Assembly: GCF_018446385.1 (NCBI RefSeq)
Contig: NC_056002.1
Span: 39,941,671-40,005,670 of the forward strand
Direction: 5' to 3'
From: Zingiber officinale
Taxonomy: Eukaryota > Streptophyta > Magnoliopsida > Zingiberales > Zingiberaceae
Length of the DNA stretch: 64,000 bases
Shown here: positions 11,831-22,787 of the stretch, one piece after another
Numbering within the stretch: the stretch's first letter is position 1
Layout: each line of letters opens with the position of its first letter
Made by a program: the position numbers and the translations under genes
The notes under the pieces: generated by a model
Databases searched by the model: none
Told to the model about the DNA's origin: nothing
What the model saw: only the letters and a program-made list of their open reading frames with translations

Positions 11831-12286
11831 TCTAAAGGCTTTAAAAGAGGATTTTTGAGGAGATTTTGAGGGTCGGTTCTTAGAAGTTTAAGAGTAAAGT
11901 ACTACTACATTTCCATACCAACAAGAGGTAATTCCAAGTAATAAGAAAGCACCTAAAGCAAGATTCATGTAAAGTTGTGTGTACTCATTATATTTGCTTT
12001 CATCCCTTGTATTCTTATTGTATTGTTGTAATCAAAGGTTGTAAGAGACTTCTCCATCTCCGGAAGGTATCCGAGAATGAGAAGATTTAATGGTAGTAGA
12101 TCGCTAGGACTAAGCTTTGGATTAGTTGCCTTAAGAGACGGATACCAAGTAATATCTTGGTATTAATGTATTATGCATGTGGTGTCAAAGTTGATTCATA
12201 TTTTCCACTGCGCATTCAAACGATGAACATGCAATTGATATGAAGCGATTAAAGCTATTCACCCCTGACTTTCACAAGTCCTAACA

Positions 12287-14230
12287 AATAGTATCAAAGT
12301 GAGGTCGCTCTTCATCGATTTAACTGCCAAAAAGAGCGCAAAACTAAAGGAATAAAAGAAGACATGATTTTGAGTTCTTTGATAGCAACAAGTCATCAGA
12401 TTAACGGTCGAAAGAAGTCAACACCAAAGGGAGCTTAAATTTTAGGATGGATCCTCGAGATGAATTTTGATATGACATCTGAGTATTTCCACTGCTCATA
12501 TTGGGAGGATTCGAACATTAGAATGCAAGGATGGAAAACTTCCTTATGATCAACATAAAGTAATGATTTACCTTGACGAAAAGGTTTGACATTCCAAAGG
12601 ATAGTAAAGGGAAACTCCTTAAAAAGAAGAAATGAATCAAAGTGAAAATATGAACAATTTAACATAAATGATAAGATAATAAAATCTTAATCAAATTGAT
12701 TCTTCACGACATTTTATGTGGAATACGTATATATCAAGATGTCAAAAATCTATAGAGCAAGCTTGCTAAGCTTCATGAAAGTTCATCTTCTACACAAAGA
12801 TGATTATGAGTATAAGAAAGGAAACTTATTGGCTCAAGAACTTGACAATTTAGAAATTGAGAGGTACTTAACATCCGAGAATGAAAATTGAAGACGTCTA
12901 CTTCAAGAATTGAGGGGGAGAGACCATTGACACCAGAATGAGAAGAACTCTCAACTTTCAAAAGCGATTAGAAAGAAGATTGTGTTACCTCCATAAAGCT
13001 AAAACTAAAAGTATTTCTGCAAATAAAAATATGTTGAGATAGGATGAGACATTGTTTTGATAATAAATAAAAAAAACACTCTTTTAATGAGTGCAATAAA
13101 AAGGATTATGATTTTTGCCCAAATAACATTCTAGCCTTAAGTAAGAAGATGATTTGGATTCAAAGGATGAAATCTTTAATCAAGCCTCTTGATTGTGTTT
13201 GACACTTTGGTACGAGTATCTAAATTTCAAGTGAAGTCATGTGTTGTGTCTAAAAGGATACATATATCTCTATAATGGTATGATATTGTCCACGACCTAA
13301 GTTTTCATGATTTTATTTTTGGATTTTATCCAAAAGGTATCATACCAATAGAAATATCTTTCCCTTATAAGTTCATAATTCTTTCCATGTGTTTTTAATA
13401 TAGGACTTTATTTGCAACCATTGTAACCCAATAATATAAGCTATAATACCAAAAGATAACCAAAAAGCCTTTTAAATCTAAACCTTCTGTTGAACCAATG
13501 TTCATGCCTAAACCTATATAACAAACTAAGTCATCTTAGCTCCTAGAATTTATCATCTTAGAAGACTTACCCAAGGCCTAGATCAACTTATTTTATCTTG
13601 AAGGTTAAACATATAAAAAAGGTTGTTCAAATGCTTCTAGGTTGTCTTTCCACATAGTATTTTAAGTTGTAAATTGATGGAACTTAACTCAAACACAATA
13701 CTAAGTTGACTTGGCTCAATGAACTAAACTCTCTACCTTATAACCTCTACCCATAAAGTAAACTTTATCCCTACAATAGCATTTTTCTTAAGGTGTTCTT
13801 CGAGCTCAACATCTTTTATTATAATATAAGCTTGATAATCAAATCTTCAAACCTAAAACAATGTGTTTGTCCAACTCATCTAATCTAAATCCCTTGTCAA
13901 ATATTAAAGTACAGTTCATAAGGTGACCGTGAGCTCCTCTCTTGCTTATTATAGGCTATAGATGGTGGCATCAATCGAATGGTGGAGTTTCTTATTGATT
14001 GTTCTTTACGTAATTTGGGAGATCCTTGATCGTGGAAATAAGGAAAGGCATAAACTTCGACCGACAATACATCTACTATATGTTATGTCTCCTAGAGACC
14101 TAGATTATCCCAACTATAACATGGTTTATTATTCATCTTGCAATCCATGCCAAATCTTCTATTTAGAAGTTAATGCGTGTGCGCTCAAGCTCACTCATCA
14201 GTGGAGTAGTGACTTGTTGAAGGATTCATA
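12287..14230 (+). pseudogene. Decayed Ty1/copia internal region (gag remnant) and AT-rich debris
   Basis: Directly downstream of the degenerate LTR and its primer site. Between about 12440 and 12570 a broken frame resembles the start of a copia gag. Charged, coiled-coil-like text continues to about 12980. Many stops and shifts are present and no pol domain was recognised. From 13000 to 13960 I see only AT-rich sequence without a recognisable gene. A short open frame at 13962-14231 (89 codons) has no motif I know, and I do not call it a gene. Confidence 0.45.
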
Positions 14231-14239
14231 GCGAGTTTA

Positions 14240-15219
14240 GGACAAAAATCAAAGGGCGCCCTAAATTTTACAAATCATTAAACGGGCACCTTTTCTTCAA
14301 AAAATAAAATAAAATTCAAATGAATGCACTACCAATGATTTAATCTTGAAATTACCTCTCGACGTCCCCTCGGATGGGTCTAATGGCTAGCACATGAGGT
14401 GTTGCCACCAATGAGGTATGAGGTTCGAATCTCAGCAAAGCCGAGGTAAATGTCTCTCTTATGTGCTAGTCACTATTCCAAAGACTAGTAGCCACCCGTG
14501 ATTTACCTCCTCCATGTTAGCCCTGGACAGGTTGGCGAGGGCGATGGGGGCGAGCGTATTCGCCTTTTTGCCACCGTTGAAATTACCTCCCGACAACGTT
14601 GTTGTAGAAGCTATCCAATAGTTGTTATAACGTATTTAGGGTAAATTTAGGATTTAAGATTTATATCATATAAAACTACTCGGTAGCTACTACAACGTTT
14701 AAAACCTATACAGTAGTTGATACAATGTGTTTAATATGAGTTTAGAATTTAGAATTTAGGATATTTGAACACTATTATATCAAAATAGCTTCTACAATTG
14801 TTTTAATTCTTTTTAAATGAAGTTTAAATAATTTTAACCAAATTGATAAATAATATTTTGATATAATAGTTTTAATATCCTAAATTCTATATCCGAGACT
14901 TACACTAAATACGTTGTAGCAGCTACTGGTAGCTTCTATATGATATAAATCTTAAATCATAAACTAACATTAAACACGTTGTAGCGGCTATTGAGTAGCT
15001 TCTACACAGTATAAATCTTATATCTTAAATTATAAACTCTCCCTAAACATGTTGTAGCAACTATAGTATAGCTTCTACATGTTATAACAACTACTCTATA
15101 GTTTTTACATATTGTAGCAGTTACTTAGTAGCTTCGACACATTATAAAAACTACTAGTTAACTTCTACAACAATACTAGATCAAGGGATAATTTTGGGAT
15201 ACAATCATAAGAGGGGAGT

Positions 15220-15250
<31 letters not shown>

Positions 15251-15312
15251 GAAAAAAGAGGCTCCCAGTTAATATTTCCCTTAATTTGGGATGCTTTTTT
15301 TAATTTTTGCCC
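14240..15312. mobile_element. Fold-back DNA element with long inverted arms (MULE-like)
   Basis: The two ends start with GGACAAAAATCAAAGGG and, on the other strand, GGGCAAAAATTAAAAAAAG. Similarity continues inward through repeated GTAGCAGCTACT/AGCTTCTAC phrases, giving arms of roughly 300-500 bp around a centre near 14810. The 9-bp flanks GCGAGTTTA and TTTAGTTTA are a partial match, consistent with a degraded Mutator-type duplication. No coding capacity. A run of 28 T (15223-15250) lies near the right end. The left arm carries a SINE insertion. Confidence 0.65.
14364..14576 (+). mobile_element. tRNA-derived SINE
   Basis: A 213-bp insertion flanked by an almost perfect 18-bp duplication (14346-14363 and 14577-14594, one mismatch). 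It has RNA polymerase III promoter boxes: A box near 14384 (TGGCTAGCACATGAGG) and B box at 14422 (GGTTCGAATCT), about 38 bp apart. A short T run sits near the 3' end. It interrupts the left arm of the fold-back element, so it is younger than that element. Confidence 0.85.
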
Positions 15313-15823
15313 TTTAGTTTAACTAGTTTATATAAACAAAAATGCAACAACATCTTCCGAGACATTATCAAATTGTACATCTTTCAAACTATAACACGCT
15401 AATGTTCATTAGTTCTTCCAACCTTTAAACTAAGACAATAAAAATTTTAGAATTTAAATATATTGTATATTTTTAAAAAATAAATATGAGGTAAAAATTA
15501 TTTTTTTCCTTTTTTTCATCGATGTTAAAAATATTTGTTGCATTCTACGTGATTTTTAATTTAGACTTTATTTGTTAATTTTAGCTATTTTTAATTTTAA
15601 AATTTCAATTCAAACCACTAACGGAGTTTTATTAAGATTAATTGTTTTCTCTAGATAACTCCTAAGTAATACCTAGAAAATTACTAGCTAATAGTTAAGG
15701 TGCGAGAGAATATATCGCCAATAACAATCAAGGTAAATCGTTGGGTGTAATTTGGCATGAAATTGTTGTTATCAAATCTTTTATTGCCTTCCTAAAAACC
15801 CGATCTGTTATCCGAATATGTGC
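15313..15823. other. AT-rich spacer upstream of the A20/AN1 gene
   Basis: About 500 bp with no recognisable gene or mobile element. It presumably holds the distal promoter of the next gene. Confidence 0.5.
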
Positions 15824-15837
15824 TATAAAAACCCTAA
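15824..15837 (+). promoter_or_regulatory. TATA box and overlapping telo-box of the A20/AN1 gene
   Basis: TATAAAA at 15824-15830 overlaps AAACCCTAA at 15829-15837. The telo-box is a known plant promoter element in growth-related and translation-related genes. Transcription would start near 15855, in good position relative to the 5' UTR intron and the start codon. Confidence 0.6.
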
Positions 15838-15960
15838 CCCTACACCTAATCCTGCAAATCCTGTCTCCTCGTTTCTCAGTTCGGCGGTCGATTTAGTGGA
15901 GGCGATCGTGTCCTTGATCATCTGTGGCTTTCGAGTTCGCTTCGATTGGCTTAGCTTCTG

Positions 15961-16713
15961 GTAATTCCGGCTTCTGTCTCTCTATCGAGTTTTAAAGATC
16001 CGATCTTGGTGTGGTTTTGCTGGAGTTGAGATGGCGTTCATGCTTTTAGGGGAATTGGGATATGGTTCCTGTTCTTTGTTTTGTGGAGTGATTTGGTTGC
16101 CTTGATGATTCTACCAAAGTTCTTTTGATTGTAGAACACTTATGTTTCTATGGAAATTTAGGTTTATTTCGTGCTATTCTTTTGAAGGATCAAGATCCAA
16201 GTGGAATCTTTCTTTTTTTGTGGTAATTGAGAGATCTATGTGCTAAGGGTTGGCATATGTTCCAGTTTTGCTTATTTTTTATGATCGTCTTCTAATCGAT
16301 CTCTGTTGGGTTCGGGCTTCTAAATTGAATTAGATCCATGGTGTTCTTCAGTGCTTCTATAGTTCTATATGCCAAGAAGAATTATAAAACTCTCTTTTCT
16401 TGCGGATAATTAGGCATACTTGTTCTCAATTTCGGTCCTTGTTTTCCCTCTCTTTGGCTGTATGTTTTTATCATGATCAAAATAACTTGAACTTTTATAG
16501 TTTTGTAGTTATGCGTTTATGATGATCATCTTTTTGGTGTATTCTTTGATAAATTGTATAGAATTCTATGCTTTAAGATATTTCATAGGTTCGCTTGCCA
16601 AAAACTCTTCACGGTTAGGATCATTCCTTGAAAAATATTGCGATAATTATTTGAATTTACTTCAACTTTTTCCCTTCTTGATGGTAGATTATTGATTATT
16701 AATGTAATTGTAG
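15961..16713 (+). other. Predicted 5' UTR intron of the A20/AN1 gene
   Basis: Donor CTTCTG|GTAATT follows a pyrimidine-rich exon, and acceptor AATTGTAG|GTATTG lies 83 bp before the start codon. Leader introns are common in plant A20/AN1 genes. A second acceptor (TTTCTAG at 16726-16732) is possible, so the exact 3' end is uncertain. Confidence 0.6.
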
Positions 16714-16796
16714 GTATTGCAACCTTTTCTAGGATCTTCCTCACTGATTCCGCCCCTCCAAAATCAGAGGAGAGCTAATAAGTTCTTCGAGATCTA

Positions 16797-17300
16797 ATGG
16801 CACAGGAGAGCTGGAAGAAGGATATCGAACGAACTGAGTGCGAAACTCCTGAAGTCCCGATTTTATGTGCAAATAAATGTGGGTTTTTCGGGAATGCCAT
16901 GACCAATAACCTTTGCTCCAAATGCTACAAGGTTTTTGCCTTGAAACATAAACCAATGGTTTCTCCCGCCACCACAGAAGTCGAGAAAGCAAGTGCCATT
17001 CCATCTTCTCTGCAAATCAAACATGTTGAAGGATCAAGTGAATTGGATGGGCCGAGTGAGGTGAAGGCCGTCGATGATCAACCGGAGGCTGCATGCAAGA
17101 AGCAACTGGCTAACCGTTGTGCCCAATGCCAAAAAAGGGTAAGATTAACAGGCTTCAAATGTCGGTGTGGCGGCACCTTCTGTTCGTCCCATAGGTACTA
17201 CGAGACACACAAATGCTCATTCGACTATAAGACTGCTGGTCGCGAGCGTTTAGCCAAGGAGAACATTGTTGTGAAGGCAGAAAAGTTGGAGAAAATGTGA
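16797..17300 (+). CDS. A20/AN1 zinc-finger stress-associated protein (SAP)
   Basis: An intact single-exon gene of 167 residues, normal for the plant SAP family. The A20 finger has Cys24, Cys28, Cys40 and Cys43 (Cx3Cx11Cx2C). A charged linker follows (about 46-105). The AN1 finger has the complete ligand set Cys108, Cys111, Cys122, Cys124, Cys129, His132, His138 and Cys140. The tail is lysine-rich. In this family the A20 finger binds ubiquitin or acts with E3 ligase activity, and the proteins modulate abiotic stress and hormone responses in cytoplasm and nucleus. That role is taken from the family, not shown here. There is no start closer to the cap site in this frame that would lengthen a conserved domain. 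AATAAA-like signals lie at about 17630. The fold-back element ends about 510 bp upstream of the TATA box. Confidence 0.95.
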   Translation: MAQESWKKDIERTECETPEVPILCANKCGFFGNAMTNNLCSKCYKVFALKHKPMVSPATTEVEKASAIPSSLQIKHVEGSSELDGPSEVKAVDDQPEAACKKQLANRCAQCQKRVRLTGFKCRCGGTFCSSHRYYETHKCSFDYKTAGRERLAKENIVVKAEKLEKM

Positions 17301-18129
17301 GGCCATTGCATTCCTTGAAAGGGCACAAAGGAGCCCTATTTGCTTTCGGTGACATGTTCCGATGTGATTGAAGTAGCCAAGGCTTTACGAAAAGCTTTAT
17401 ACTTCGAATCAACGAATTCGGTGTGTTTCTGAGCAGGAAATAATGTAAAAAAGAAATTGTGTTGAAAGTATTGCTTCAAATCTATTTTAGTTTTCATTCT
17501 GAAATATCAAGAATCATTGTTTCTTATGACTGAGTGTGCATATTTCATATATAGCAAAGGAACAAAGTGTAGCATTTTATTCCAATGTGATACTGTAATA
17601 CAAGTTTTGTGTGAAATGAGATGAATAGTCTGTAAATAAAATAAATCTGAAATTTAGATTATAGAGATTTTAAATTAAGTAAAAGTCAGATTACTATGAA
17701 AAATGAGTAGTAGTTCACTTTTGGAAATAGAATGATAGTGATTGATAAAAAGAAAGTGTTAATGATAGTGATTGATATGATAAAATGATAAGTAAATTTG
17801 TGAGAAAAAGCTTTTGTTATGCAAGTGATGAGATTTCAAATTTGTGTGGTCATATGGATCGATAGGCTAAAAGAGAAATTGTGAGAAGATTGGAGTTATT
17901 GTTCAAGATCCAAGAGGAGAGGAACAGAGTTATTGTGCAAGTAACTCTTGAATAAAATCCGAGTCATTAATTATATTATAAAATTCTTTTACTCAAGTAT
18001 GATAAATAAAAATTCATCAGTGTTGAGCATTACGAGTGTACAAGATCCTAGGAGGTTGTGATTTACATCTTTTCCATAAAGCCTTGGGGTGGACTGTGGA
18101 AGAGCATCTAGAGTGAGCATTATGATTTT
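17301..18129. other. 3' flank of the A20/AN1 gene and AT-rich spacer
   Basis: Contains the 3' UTR and possible polyadenylation signals (AATAAA words near 17635). Beyond about 17660 I see AT-rich sequence with no recognisable gene. Confidence 0.6.
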
Positions 18130-19845
18130 TGCATCACATCAACAAAATTTGAATAGTGGTGAGATTTTTTTTTTAAAAAAAAAAAAAGCGCAAAAAAATG
18201 AGTAGGTAAACCAAATGATATTAAGCATCTTATCTTGTTGACAAAACACATCATTCCCAACCTACTTCATGCCTACAAATTTAATTTAATAAAAAGTCAA
18301 ATAAATCATTCTGCCGTATTTTTAATAAGCCTAAAGATTACGAAGTTGGACAATGAGGAAAAATAGCATTATTAAAAACAAAACAAAACAATGTGGCTAC
18401 TTGTTTGAATGCAAATGACAAAACACCTAGCTCACAACTTTAACTTTTAGTTTTTTAGTTTCCTTGATTTAGGGCCTAACTCACACTACAAATGATGCCC
18501 TAACTTTTGATAACTTTTTATATTTTGTATGGTCACTGTTCTTGGAATTTAGACACATTCTCACCAGCTTCCTACAAATTTTAGCAACTGACATTGATAA
18601 ATAAGATATAAATAAATAAATAAATAAAAACAAGGTTTAGTTGCTCAATAGATATCAATTGAATATAAATAAAATTTAAATTATTAAAAATCAAGGGACC
18701 TGAGCATAAATCTTAATGATCCATACACTCATGGTTTATCGTAGTTGATATTAATATGAATAGTTACTTCAACAAATTTTTGGGTCAATTTTTAATAAGT
18801 ACAAAATATTTTTCTAGGTGTCTGATGTTCCCTATGTAAAAGACCACTACATTAAGATAAATATTTTCATAATTTACCTCTTTTCATAGAGTAGGGGGAT
18901 TTTAAAGAGACCACTAAAATGATGATTCCACAAATTACTCTAATTAATAATTTATGATTGAGTTATGCCAGGGTAGTTGGACTTGATTTGCACATCATGT
19001 GGCAATTTTAGATTTTATTAAAAGGCTTATTGTTTTTATAGGTTTTCCAAAATATTTTTTCTTCAACCCGTTATATTTAATTTATTACTAGCAAATTGTT
19101 AGTTGAACTAATCTTTGAAAGTCGCTCAAGTCAAGTGGATATGATTGCAATCAACTAGAGTTCATTTTTTTTAAAAAAAAAAAGTGAACCCGAATAGATT
19201 TAGAAAGATTTTAGGAGTACAATAATATTAATTTGATATAAATCAAAACATTTTATAGCAGTTGAATACCTTTGATGAAAAATATCACAGGATCATAACA
19301 AATTTTAAAATTTGGAAAAAGATAAATATGAATTGACTCAAGAGAACCCGCGATGCAATAATGTTAATTTGACATAAATTCAAAATACACAGGATGATTA
19401 AATATTTATATATTATTATTGGTGCAGTTGAGTTGATATTTAGATGATAGATTAGGGTGGCAATATTTTTTTTAAAGTGAATATGTTTACTTCTAGTATT
19501 TTTATCAATTCGTCTCAGGATCAATATAGAAAAAATAAATTATAAATAATTATTAATTTTTTAGAATAATAATTAGTACATAGAAGGGATATTTATCACG
19601 GCATTTAGATGATAGATTGTGATTATACAACATATGTTGTGCAATCGACGTTGAAAAATATTTGAAATGACAGTCACATTTTACCACATTAAATATTTTT
19701 GATAAAAGTAAAATCAAAATGGGGATGATAATGGATCAAAAAAGTGAATTGGGAAAAGGACACTTTGAAAAACTTACCTTAGCTGTTGCATTTTTTTTAA
19801 AGTAAGTTGAAAAGTATACTTTAATATTCCAAATAAAAAATCGAA
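18130..19845. repeat. Duplicated 1.7 kb AT-rich segment, copy A
   Basis: Aligns in the same orientation, with indels, to 34195-35826 continuing at 46190-46222. Matching anchors include GAGTAGGTAAACC (18200 and 34259), TCATTCCCAACCTACTTCAT, the CAAGGTTTAGTTGC word (18630 and 35168) and the CAATAATGT-rich block near 19360 and 35700. Neither copy codes for a protein I recognise. This copy is uninterrupted where copy B carries the Tat element, so it shows the empty site. It may be a segmental duplication or an unknown dispersed repeat. A short (AATA)n run is at about 18605-18630. Confidence 0.75.
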
Positions 19846-20399
19846 GTAGGCCTATTTGATATGTGGTAAAAAATTGGTAGATGGTGCAGGAGTAAAGCAC
19901 TTAGAAGATCAATTAAGAGAATCAGAGTTCCATTTTTATTAGAAATGAATATTATAGGATCCTCTTTTGAATTGCATAAATTATAATTTATGGAATCATG
20001 ATTTTTATACAGAATCAATTGTGAGATATCTAGGGTGAGTATAATTATTTTTACTATAGTGATCCTGCACATAATCAATCTAGGGTTAAAATCGGATCAA
20101 TCGAGATTAGATTGTAAAATTATACAATCCTATTAAAATTTTTTAAAATTTAATTTATGTTATGAATGTATCTATAAATATATCTTGTGGAGGCCTATGA
20201 ATCATCTCTAATATTTAATGAATATGACTCTTCGTTTTATGAATGTATGTGACTCCGTTTTTATTCAAAATGTATTTCTCATTAATGTATATGTATCATC
20301 CTACCCTATAAATAAAAGGCTCGGTATTTAAATGATGGTAAACATAATATTGAGTCATCTTGAGGGGACCTTGACTAGATTCAGGAGCAAGAATTGAGG
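19846..20399. other. AT-rich spacer
   Basis: No gene recognised. A TATAAATAAAAGG word at about 20309 and nearby sequence could be LTR debris associated with the gypsy remnant that follows, but I cannot define ends. Confidence 0.4.
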
Positions 20400-21371
20400 T
20401 CACTTCCACGACATGTACCACCTTCCACCCATTTGATCTGTGAATTCTCGATTTCGCAAGGAAAGAGGAGGGCATCTATGATCTGGATGAGCGGGGATGG
20501 GAGCAGGAGTTGGAGCTTTCTTTCTCTTCACGGACTGAACTTCCTCGACTTGAATATATCTAAGTGTCTGGACTTGTAATCCTTCGAAATTGGATGGGGA
20601 CTTTTTCACCAAAGATTTGAAAAAATCTCCATAAACCAAACCTCATGAGAAGACACTGACATGTGGCTCTGGAGTAAGCGACCTGATTAAGCCGTTGCAA
20701 ATATTCTTTTAAGGGATCTTTAAATTTTTGCTTGAGGGGGAATAAATCATACAACATTTTTTTGTATCTTCGGCTGGTTGTAAATTGTTGCATGAAAAAA
20801 GCTTTAAACTCCTCAAAAGTTCGAATAGAAGAGGTAGGAAATCTACTAAATCATCTCTATACCGAGCTCAAAAGTGTGGTCAAGAAATGTCATCATTGTA
20901 CTGGTGTAATAAAGAAATATTGTTAAATTTGCAGATGTGATCTTCGGGATCTGTAATATCATTATATTCTTCGATCTGTAATACCCGAAAGTGTCTTAGA
21001 AATTCTTCTTGGAGGATGTCCTTCAAAAATGGAGGGCCTCAAGGAGCTTTGGTTCCACTAGATTCGGGACCCTTTTCCCTTGGAAAATCCCAATGAGAGG
21101 TTTCATCGGAAGATTCCACAGAATGTTCCCTCATGGCGAATCTTTTGATCGGTATGGGAGAAACCGTATGTGGTGTTCCCATAAGCCAAAGCACCTTCTG
21201 GTGTGTTAGTGTCGCTTCAACTGACTAAGGTGATGGTTCGGTTGAGGGATTGATTATCGGTAGAGGATGTGAGGATTGCCCTTTTAATACCACTTGCACC
21301 ATCGCCACTACCAATTTGTCAACATCCTCTGTTGCTATGATGATGACGTTAGGTCTTCCAATAGCATCCAT
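20400..21371 (-). pseudogene. Decayed Ty3/gypsy gag, Tat type, minus strand
   Basis: Read on the minus strand from an ATG at 21371, broken frames give the gag core of a Tat-lineage element. The conserved order is an Asp-Pro-Glu-Asp-His motif (about 20960), the LHQY-like segment, the FTTSRRYK segment (about 20780), the LKEYLQRLNQVA segment (about 20700) and the GDFFKSLVKK segment near 20620. It is clearly homologous to the gag at 36514-37722 but with several stops and shifts. No pol or LTR could be assigned. The copia element at 21697 lies just upstream in the minus-strand sense. Confidence 0.8.
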
Positions 21372-21696
21372 CTTAACGTTCTAATACAGGTTTTAAACTT
21401 AATATTCTCACAAACAACACCAATTTTATCCTGCCCGTGAACGCTGATGAGTGAATTATCGATGAGTTGACTTTGTTGCCAACTTAGTCATTATTCGCTT
21501 GATGACAATAAGGATGATGTGATTTTGTGAGCCTGGATGACAGCAAACCAGAAGAAAAGAGGTTAGAATAATGGCCAAGGGATTCCCTGATGCAACCAAT
21601 CTGATGCCTAAGTTAGAGGATGGAGGAGGAAAAGAGCAATGTTAGGGTTTAGACATGTGTGTGCATGTCCCGATATCAGAAAAGGGCTACCTTTTT
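21372..21696. other. Probable leader or LTR debris of the minus-strand Tat remnant
   Basis: Non-coding. It would be the 5' leader side of the gag remnant. The copia insertion at 21697 separates it from 29920 onward, which may be its continuation. Confidence 0.4.
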
Positions 21697-22721
21697 TGTT
21701 GGAGCAATCTGAGTAACCTGAGTTTTGATATTTGGGCAAAGGTTTAAGTTAGGTTTATGGTTGTATTTGATATACATTATAAGTGTGCAGGATACAGGTA
21801 CAACAAGAAAAGTCCAAGTGTGATCTTAGCAAAGGAGGACAGTCCAAGGATGAGCCTTGGCGGTGTAAGTCCAAGCATGTAGTCTTGGCAATGTAAGTCC
21901 AAGTGTGACTTGGCAATGGATGAAGTCCCGGAGACGCGACCTCTTGGCAAAGGAAGACCCGACAACAATGAGAAGGCCGATGGAAGCTCCAGAAGGCAAG
22001 ACGTGAAGGATGAGGAGACATCCGAGGGACGCAAGGCTGATGGAGGAGGCTAGAAGGCTAGGTCTAGATTAGTCGGGAGAGGACGAGTGCTGAGTGAATG
22101 TACCTGAGGGTTAAATCCTAGGATTAGGGTTTACTGTAGTAGTACTGAAGCATTACTATAGCAGTATTATAGTAGTCGACTAGTGGTTCATCAGTCGATT
22201 GGTGCAGTCGACTGGGAGTGAACAGAGGGTTGGTATCGAGCCGTTGGGCTATAACGGTCGAATTTCCACAGTTGGCAGTCGACTGATGATTTTGGCAGTC
22301 GATTGGTAGGCGAGATTTTCCAACCCGTGGCCTATATAATCAAGACTTGGGAGCTTAGTTGAGGTTGACGAAATAGACTTGGTTAAAGCCTATTAGAGTC
22401 TCCCAAGTCCTCGTGTGATCGGTGTGCTTGTATTCAAGTGTTTGTGATGAGGTTTATCCACCGACAAGGAGCTTGAGCTAGCCGAAGGTTTTCCAGGGAG
22501 TCATCCACCGACGGATCGAGATTGTCCACCTTACGGACAGCCGTGGAGTAGGAGAGTTAAATGATCGTGTAGCTTGGTTTGCATTTCTTGTATTGTATTT
22601 AGATTAACTTTCTACTTGTTTGTTTGTATTTCCGATGCGTAACTAACTAGTGTAGGAAGAAGTGATCGATTTGGGTGAGACGCTATTCACCCCCCTTCTA
22701 GCAGACGCCAAGGTCCCAACA
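21697..22721 (+). repeat. 5' LTR of the gag-only copia element
   Basis: Contains a run of GTAGCAG-like words (about 22135-22170), then CpG-centred palindromes: AGTCGACT at 22174, CAGTCGACTG at 22205-22214 and 22276-22285, and related CAGTCGATTGG words near 22192 and 22296. The TATA box TATATAA follows at 22333-22339. The arrangement of palindromes directly before TATA recurs in other LTRs here. Confidence 0.9.
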
Positions 22722-22723
22722 AG

Positions 22724-22735
22724 TGGTATCAGAGC
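22724..22735 (+). other. Primer binding site (initiator tRNA-Met type), gag-only copia
   Basis: TGGTATCAGAGC, two bases after the 5' LTR end. Confidence 0.9.
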
Positions 22736-22787
22736 TAGGTGAGTTCTTGTTGGACTAATCACCAAGAGAGCGGCTAGAGGAAGAAGA

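Larger units (their letters stand above)
9956..12286 (+). repeat. Degenerate Ty1/copia LTR, apparently chimeric
   Basis: Begins TGTTGGTGCAATC and ends CCTAACA, followed at 12289 by TAGTATCAAAGTG, a decayed form of the initiator-tRNA primer site. Two different palindrome arrays lie inside (10605-11085 with ATCGAT cores, 11470-11830 with GTCGAC-like cores). Each is followed by a related block of about 270 bp (about 11095-11360 and 11878-12150). That layout suggests two related LTRs fused by recombination or nested insertion. A TATA-like CTTTAAAAG follows the second array at 11839. Confidence 0.6.

Noticed and set aside
14384..14432. tRNA gene suggested by A and B boxes
   Set aside because: No cloverleaf can be drawn and the unit has SINE flanks. 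It is a tRNA-derived SINE.
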